Part shown: positions 6,489-10,005 of the stretch, in pieces
Position numbering within the stretch: the stretch's first letter is position 1
How the letters are laid out: each line of letters opens with the position of its first letter
Source: Gp6-AA40 sp035649395
GTDB lineage: Bacteria; Acidobacteriota; Vicinamibacteria; Vicinamibacterales; UBA2999
Direction: 5' to 3'
DNA: 10,005 nucleotides
NCBI GenBank assembly: GCA_035649395.1
Contig: DASRJR010000421.1
Coordinates: 1 to 10,005 of the forward strand
Notes under the pieces: generated by a model
What the model saw: only the letters and a program-made list of their open reading frames with translations
The model's database searches: none
What the model was told of the DNA's origin: nothing
Translations under genes and position numbers: made by a program

Positions 6489-6494
6489 TATCAT
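6489..6494 (+). promoter_or_regulatory. -10-like box for the DinB-like gene in a 41-base divergent gap
   Basis: TATCAT ends eight bases before ATG 6503, in the only AT-rich patch between the divergent TTG 6461 and ATG 6503. With no Shine-Dalgarno before the ATG, the mRNA may have almost no leader. The -35 position is not clear. Confidence 0.35.
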
Positions 6495-6502
6495 TCCGGT
6501 TC

Positions 6503-7009
6503 ATGGATCGATCCCTCGGCGCCGAGTTCCTCGAGATGGTCCGGGCACGGCTCCTCGACGACTATCCGCGCCAGGTCCGCGCCTGTCTCACCGCCCTCGG
6601 CGACGAGGACCTCTGGTGGCGACCGCACGAGCAGGCCAACGCCGTCGCCAATCTGGTGCTGCACGTGTCTGGCTCGAACCGGTTCTACCTCGAGCACGTC
6701 ATCGATGGGGCCGCCGATGTCCGCGACCGGGATGCCGAGTTCGCCGCTCGCGGCGCGATGATGAAGGCCGACGTCGCTGCCGTGTGGGACGACACCGTCG
6801 CTCGCGTGGCACGAGTGCTGGATGCGCTCACGCCGGCGCGTCTCGAAGAGATCACGCAAGGATCCGGTCGCCCCGCGTCGATCGCACGAATCCTGTTGCA
6901 CGTCACTCACCACAACGCGACGCACATCGGCCAGGTCATCTGGATCACGAAGCTTCGTCGTCCGGGAGTGCTCAAGGAACTCGCTCGAACGCCGACGCCC
7001 ACAAGTTGA
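6503..7009 (+). CDS. DinB-like (DUF1572-type) four-helix protein
   Basis: 168 residues, no signal peptide, so cytoplasmic. The order of motifs fits the DinB/YfiT metal-binding fold. An N-terminal helix holds the block LWWRPHEQANAVANLVLHVS (37-56) with His54. A long second helix pair follows, and a C-terminal HVTHHNATHIGQVIW (133-147) supplies His137 and His141 in the family's H-x-x-x-H-x-G-Q pattern. N-L-V-L-H-V-S-G-S-N is close to the N-L-x-x-H-x-x-G-N of the DUF1572 subgroup. The three histidines would bind a divalent metal. Members include thiol-dependent S-transferases (bacillithiol or mycothiol linked) and many damage-inducible proteins of unknown reaction. The start at ATG 6503 fits the beginning of the fold; an upstream in-frame ATG at 6404 would overlap the divergent CHRD gene and add an implausible tail. 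The permease gene follows 60 bases downstream on the same strand. Confidence 0.86.
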   Translation: MDRSLGAEFLEMVRARLLDDYPRQVRACLTALGDEDLWWRPHEQANAVANLVLHVSGSNRFYLEHVIDGAADVRDRDAEFAARGAMMKADVAAVWDDTVARVARVLDALTPARLEEITQGSGRPASIARILLHVTHHNATHIGQVIWITKLRRPGVLKELARTPTPTS

Positions 7010-7057
7010 GCGCGGGCGTTTCGTGTTCCCGGTGCAACCGACGCCGACTCTCACGCG

Positions 7058-7064
7058 TATAGAT
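7058..7064 (+). promoter_or_regulatory. -10-like TATAGAT before the permease gene, leaderless spacing
   Basis: TATAGAT ends five bases before GTG 7070 (TATAGA ends six before). Transcription would then start at or next to the GTG. No Shine-Dalgarno precedes GTG 7070 or the in-frame ATG 7082, and no good -35 box is visible. It implies a promoter of the permease gene's own inside the 60-base gap after the DinB-like gene. Confidence 0.4.
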
Positions 7065-7069
7065 GTTCC

Positions 7070-9556
7070 GTGAAAGCCCAGATGCAACGCCTTCGCGCCG
7101 GCCGCGCCATCGACACCTTCGCACGCGATGTTCGCCATGCCGTCCGACTTCTCTGGCGGAATCCACTCTTTGCCGTCACCGCTGCGCTCTCCCTTGCGAT
7201 CGGCATCGGCGCGGTGACCGCGGTATTCACCCTGGCCGGCGCGCTGCTGCGCTTTTCTCCGACTGCGGTCGCCAATCCGGACCGTCTGGTCGATATCGGC
7301 CGGAGCTTCGACGGCATTCCGTTCGGATTCAATCCGGCGTCCTATCCCGATTACCTCGATATCCGTCGTCAAACGACGACGCTCGAGCACGTCTTCGCGC
7401 ATCCGCTATTCCCGAAGACGATGAGCCTCGCGGCAGCGGATGGCGTCGAAGAAGTGGTCGGGGAAGTTGTCACGTCGAACTATTTCGCGGCGCTCGGGAC
7501 TCGCCCTGCCATCGGCCGTCTGTTCGGGCCGGGCGACAGCGATCAACTGGGAGCGAGCCCACTCGTCGTCCTCAGCCATCGATACTGGACGCGCAGGTTT
7601 TCCGCGGATCCCGGTGTCGTTGGCAGCACGGTGAGGCTGGGGCGCTTTCCCGTCACCGTCGTCGGCGTCGCCCCCGAAGGGTTCCAGGGGACGACGGTCG
7701 TTGCCGTCGATCTCTGGGTGCCGATGAGCATGGTCACCTCTGTCACCGGCGCCACTCCAGATCAGCTGACGGGCCGCGGCGGTTGGGTGGTGATGGGGGC
7801 GCGGATGAAGGAGGGCGTGAGCCTGGCGCAAGCCGAGGCGGAATTGAACGCCATCGATCGCGCGCTACGCGCGGAGAATCCGACGCCCCAGGGCTGGAGA
7901 GGACTGCGTCTCCAGCGCGCATCTCCAGTCGCCGGCAATCTTCCCGGCGCGGTGGCGCTGCTCGTCGCGCTCAGCGCGTTCACCGGTATCGTGCTCACGA
8001 TCGCCTGCGCCAACATCGCCGGCCTTCTCCTGGCGCGAGCGGCGGACCGTCGTCGCGAAATGGCGTTGCGGTTGGCGATCGGCGCCGGACGTTTTCGTCT
8101 GGTCCGTCAACTGCTCACGGAAACGCTGCTGCTCTTCGTACTCGGTGCTGGCGCAGGCATTGCCCTGACACGCGTGATGATGATCGCGATCCTGTCGGTC
8201 CTTCCGACGCTGCCGATCCCGATTCAGCTCACGGTCGCACTCGATTGGCGCGCGTTGGCGTTTGCGCTCGGACTGTCGTTGATCGCTGCGGTGCTATCGG
8301 GCCTCGCTCCGGCGCTTCACGCCTCGCGGACCGACGTCGCCACGGTCCTGAAGGACGAATCGCAGGGGCCGCGGCTTCGCCTCCGGTCGGCGTTCGTCGT
8401 CGCACAGGTCGCGCTGAGTCTGGTGCTGGTCGTCATCGGCGGGCTCTTCACGCGCGCGCTGCAGGAAGCGCGTTCCGGCGATGTGGGATTCTCCACTGAC
8501 GGTGTGGAAGTCGCGTCGCTCGACGTCGCCGAGGCTGCCGACGCACCAGCCTCCGCGCTCGGCATTACACGTGACCTGCTCGATCGGGTACGCCAATTGC
8601 CCGGCGTCGAAGCCGCCTCCATCGCACGCTCGCTGCCGCTCGCTGGCGAGAGCCTGGGATTCGGCGTGTCGCTTCCCGGCGCCACCCCGCCCCCTGGGCT
8701 GACGTCGGCCGACGTGCCCGTCAGCGGCAACATCGTGGAGCCCGGCTACTTCGCCGCCCTGCGGATTCCCCTGCGGAGGGGGCGCGACTTCACCGATCGC
8801 GATGTCGAAGGAGCGCCGCTCGTGGCGATCGTCAACGAGGCGGCGGCACGTCGCTTCTGGGGCGGCGAGGATCCGATCGGACGAAATCTCGTGGTGACCG
8901 GCGTCGGACGCGCGCGATCGGAGATGCAGATCGTCGGTATGGCGCGCGACTCGCAGCAGACGACGTTTGGCGGGGCAGACGAGCCGTTCATCTACGTTCC
9001 GCTGCGTCAGAACTTCGTCACCGGACTTTCACTGCTGGTGCGTACGTCGAACGGTCAGCGTGTCGGCAACCGCGTGCGTGCAGTGGCCTCGACGCTGAAC
9101 GCGGCGATGGCGCCGCCGACGGTCCGATCGATGGACGACGTCATATCGGCTGGGCTGCTGGCACAGCGTGCGGGGGCCGTGGTTGCGGGCGGCCTCGGGA
9201 TCATCGGCCTCCTATTGGCGGCGGTCGGCATCTATGGAGTCACGGCGTATAGCGTTGCGCGACGGACGCGTGAGATGGCGATTCGCTCCGCGCTTGGCGC
9301 ACCACGCGGTCGGATCGTCTCGCTCGTCGTGAAACACGGGCTGACGCTGGCCGCGGTCGGTTCGCTGATCGGACTCGTGCTGGCCGTGCTGGCCGGTCAG
9401 GTACTGTCGCTGCTCCTCGTCGGCGTCTCGCCGATCGATCCAGCCGCGTTGTTGACCGCGATGGCGCTGTCCGCGATCGTCGTCCTCGTCGCGTGCTACG
9501 TGCCAGTGCGCCGCGCCATGCGCATCCCGGCGGCGGAGGCATTGCGCGCGGAGTAG
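7070..9556 (+). CDS. ADOP-type ABC transporter permease (duplicated MacB-PCD/FtsX)
   Basis: 828 residues. A juxtamembrane block DVRHAVRLLWRNPLFAVTAA (20-39) precedes TM1 (33-60), then a first extracytoplasmic MacB-type domain (about 64-290; SYPDYLDIRR 91-100, GEVVTSNYFAALGTRPAIGR 131-150). Three FtsX-type TM helices follow (about 293-320, 348-372, 394-416), with the cytoplasmic loop RRREMALRLAIGAGRFRLVR (327-346). The second half repeats this: TM 440-461, a second periplasmic domain (about 465-695; EPGYFAALRIPLRRGRDFTD 557-576) and three TM helices (700-725, 756-783, 792-812) with RRTREMAIRSALGAPRGRIV (731-750). It ends PVRRAMRIPAAEALRAE. This duplicated one-chain layout is that of the acidobacterial duplicated orphan permeases, normally without an adjacent ATPase; none is seen here. 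By analogy to MacB it may act in efflux or envelope mechanotransmission; the cargo is unknown. No PadR-type regulator is adjacent. ATG 7082 is an alternative start. Confidence 0.93.
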   Translation: MKAQMQRLRAGRAIDTFARDVRHAVRLLWRNPLFAVTAALSLAIGIGAVTAVFTLAGALLRFSPTAVANPDRLVDIGRSFDGIPFGFNPASYPDYLDIRRQTTTLEHVFAHPLFPKTMSLAAADGVEEVVGEVVTSNYFAALGTRPAIGRLFGPGDSDQLGASPLVVLSHRYWTRRFSADPGVVGSTVRLGRFPVTVVGVAPEGFQGTTVVAVDLWVPMSMVTSVTGATPDQLTGRGGWVVMGARMKEGVSLAQAEAELNAIDRALRAENPTPQGWRGLRLQRASPVAGNLPGAVALLVALSAFTGIVLTIACANIAGLLLARAADRRREMALRLAIGAGRFRLVRQLLTETLLLFVLGAGAGIALTRVMMIAILSVLPTLPIPIQLTVALDWRALAFALGLSLIAAVLSGLAPALHASRTDVATVLKDESQGPRLRLRSAFVVAQVALSLVLVVIGGLFTRALQEARSGDVGFSTDGVEVASLDVAEAADAPASALGITRDLLDRVRQLPGVEAASIARSLPLAGESLGFGVSLPGATPPPGLTSADVPVSGNIVEPGYFAALRIPLRRGRDFTDRDVEGAPLVAIVNEAAARRFWGGEDPIGRNLVVTGVGRARSEMQIVGMARDSQQTTFGGADEPFIYVPLRQNFVTGLSLLVRTSNGQRVGNRVRAVASTLNAAMAPPTVRSMDDVISAGLLAQRAGAVVAGGLGIIGLLLAAVGIYGVTAYSVARRTREMAIRSALGAPRGRIVSLVVKHGLTLAAVGSLIGLVLAVLAGQVLSLLLVGVSPIDPAALLTAMALSAIVVLVACYVPVRRAMRIPAAEALRAE

Positions 9557-9563
9557 GAGATCG

Positions 9564-9818
9564 CTGAGGTTACGGAGTAGCGGAGTTAGTCAACACGGGG
9601 GTAACGGGGGTAACGGTGTAAGCCCCTATCTTGCGCGCCGCTTCGAGTACCAGTATGGCCGCAGTTAACTGCAGGCCGGCTGACACCCGGCCTTCGGCCT
9701 TCGACGGCCAACATGCCTACCGATCGCCATTGGGCATCGCCGTGTTGATAAGTCCCCGTTACCCCCGTTATCCCCGTGTTGATCAATTCCGTTCCCTCCG
9801 TCACCTCCGTGACCTCAG
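9564..9818. repeat. MITE-like non-coding element with long imperfect inverted arms
   Basis: The left arm (9564-9616) and the reverse complement of the right arm (9756-9818) both open with CTGAGGT, then carry related ACGGAG-type short repeats. Both end in a 26-base block (9591-9616 and 9756-9781) that matches at 25 positions by eye. The right arm has about nine extra bases. Within the arms the unit ACGGGGGTA is tandemly repeated. The 139-base core (9617-9755) has no convincing gene. It contains a perfect 12-base palindrome GCAGTTAACTGC (9661-9672), a 6-bp hairpin GGCCGG/CCGGCC (9674-9679, 9687-9692) and repeated GGCC blocks. CCGTGTTGAT occurs twice directly (9740-9749, 9774-9783). The element fills the gap between two convergent 3' ends and overlaps the last codons of the right-edge gene. 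Confidence 0.72.
9661..9709. repeat. Hairpin-rich core of the intergenic element
   Basis: Within 49 bases are a 12-base perfect palindrome (GCAGTTAACTGC), a stem GGCCGG/CCGGCC with a 7-base loop, and two further GGCC blocks separated by TTC and TTCGAC. GGCC at 9657-9660 and 9674-9677 extends the palindrome with one unpaired A. A folded RNA or single-stranded DNA could form consecutive stems. No T-tract follows, so a classical terminator is unlikely. Confidence 0.55.
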
Positions 9819-10005
9819 TGTGTACACCCGAAACTGCACGTTGCGATATGCCACCGGCAGCGGCAAATCCGCTTCGGTCACGAGATAGTTCAGATCGTAT
9901 TGCTCGGCGAGCTGCAATGCGCGTTCGGCGGTCAACGATCCGAAGTCGCCGATGGCGCGGCTGCGCTCGACGACGCGCGCGGCAACATCCCGCGAGTAGA
10001 TCGCG
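9801..10005 (-). CDS. C-terminal end of an unidentified protein, possibly a polytopic membrane protein (runs off right edge)
   Basis: The minus-strand frame read from 10004 is open for 67 codons to TGA at 9803-9801. The visible residues include AIYSRDVAARVVERSRAIGD, a helix LTAERALQLAEQYDLNYLVT (24-43), EADLPLPVAYRN and FRVYTL near the end. The pattern YDLxYLVTxxDLPLPxxYRNxxFRVYxL is what I associate with the C-terminal tails of large acidobacterial multi-pass membrane or glycosyltransferase-like proteins, but this is memory of a pattern, not a firm family match. Coding is supported by the plausible amphipathic composition and third-position GC. The last residues (LRSRR) and the stop codon are encoded by the outer arm of the neighbouring repeat element, so the extreme C-terminus may have been changed by insertion of that repeat. 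Confidence 0.6.
   Translation of the reverse strand, partial: AIYSRDVAARVVERSRAIGDFGSLTAERALQLAEQYDLNYLVTEADLPLPVAYRNVQFRVYTLRSRR

Noticed and set aside
7010..7069. Small gene or ABC ATPase remnant between the DinB-like and permease genes
   Set aside because: Only 60 bases with no coding signal; ADOP-type permeases usually lack an adjacent ATPase.
6491..7402. Minus-strand open frame opposite the DinB-like and permease genes (303 codons)
   Set aside because: No motif, no start signal, and it is antisense to two well-supported genes.
7063..8499. Plus-strand open frame overlapping the permease gene in another frame (478 codons)
   Set aside because: Arg/Ser/Pro-rich low-complexity product; the permease frame has clear TM helices and FtsX motifs over the same stretch.
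9657..9709. Integron attC site, suggested by GTTAAC and nearby stems
   Set aside because: The GTTAACT box does not fit GTTRRRY, there is no matching RYYYAAC partner at the right distance, and no integrase or cassette promoter is visible.
9586..9888. Small open frames on both strands within the inverted-arm element
   Set aside because: Translations are made mostly of the short repeats (TGVTG, RYPRYPR), with no ribosome site or family resemblance.

Overview
The window looks like a piece of a GC-rich Acidobacteriota chromosome, most likely class Vicinamibacteria or a relative. The call rests on two protein families originally defined from acidobacterial genomes that occur together here: a tandem pair of TIGR03435-type secreted proteins and one ADOP-type (acidobacterial duplicated orphan permease, TIGR03434-like) protein. 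Secreted PQQ/cytochrome c and tannase-family enzymes with Gly/Arg-rich low-complexity stretches fit the same background. No rRNA, tRNA, CRISPR array, integrase or transposase is visible.

Layout. Positions 1-204 (minus) hold the start of a secreted PQQ-dehydrogenase-like gene that runs off the left edge. Divergent from it are two tandem TIGR03435-family genes (262-1239 and 1312-2220, plus). A three-gene operon on the minus strand runs 6461->2314: a small secreted CHRD-domain protein, a cytochrome c-PQQ quinoprotein fusion, and a tannase/feruloyl-esterase-family hydrolase. The genes are 11 and 3 bases apart and each has a clear Shine-Dalgarno. Divergent from the operon are a DinB/DUF1572-like protein (6503-7009) and an 8-TM ADOP permease (7070-9556). 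The right edge holds the C-terminus of a minus-strand gene (9801-10005), perhaps a polytopic membrane protein.

How the genes may work together (inference). The operon encodes three exported products. The tannase-like enzyme could cleave aromatic or other esters outside the cytoplasm. The quinoprotein could oxidise a released alcohol or aldehyde and pass electrons to its own N-terminal haem c. The second PQQ gene at the left edge suggests a periplasmic oxidation neighbourhood. The substrate is unknown.

Non-coding structure is the least explained part. Two arrays of 7-bp units (1241-1310 and 2266-2318) flank the second TIGR03435 gene in opposite orientation and share a layout: units, an 11-bp interruption, more units. 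A 255-bp MITE-like element (9564-9818) with long imperfect inverted arms lies between the convergent 3' ends of the permease and the right-edge gene. These repeats begin at, or contain, stop codons. Several genes (204 minus, 6503 plus, 7070 plus) have a -10-like hexamer 6-8 bases from the start codon and no Shine-Dalgarno, which suggests leaderless mRNAs, while the operon genes use good ribosome binding sites.
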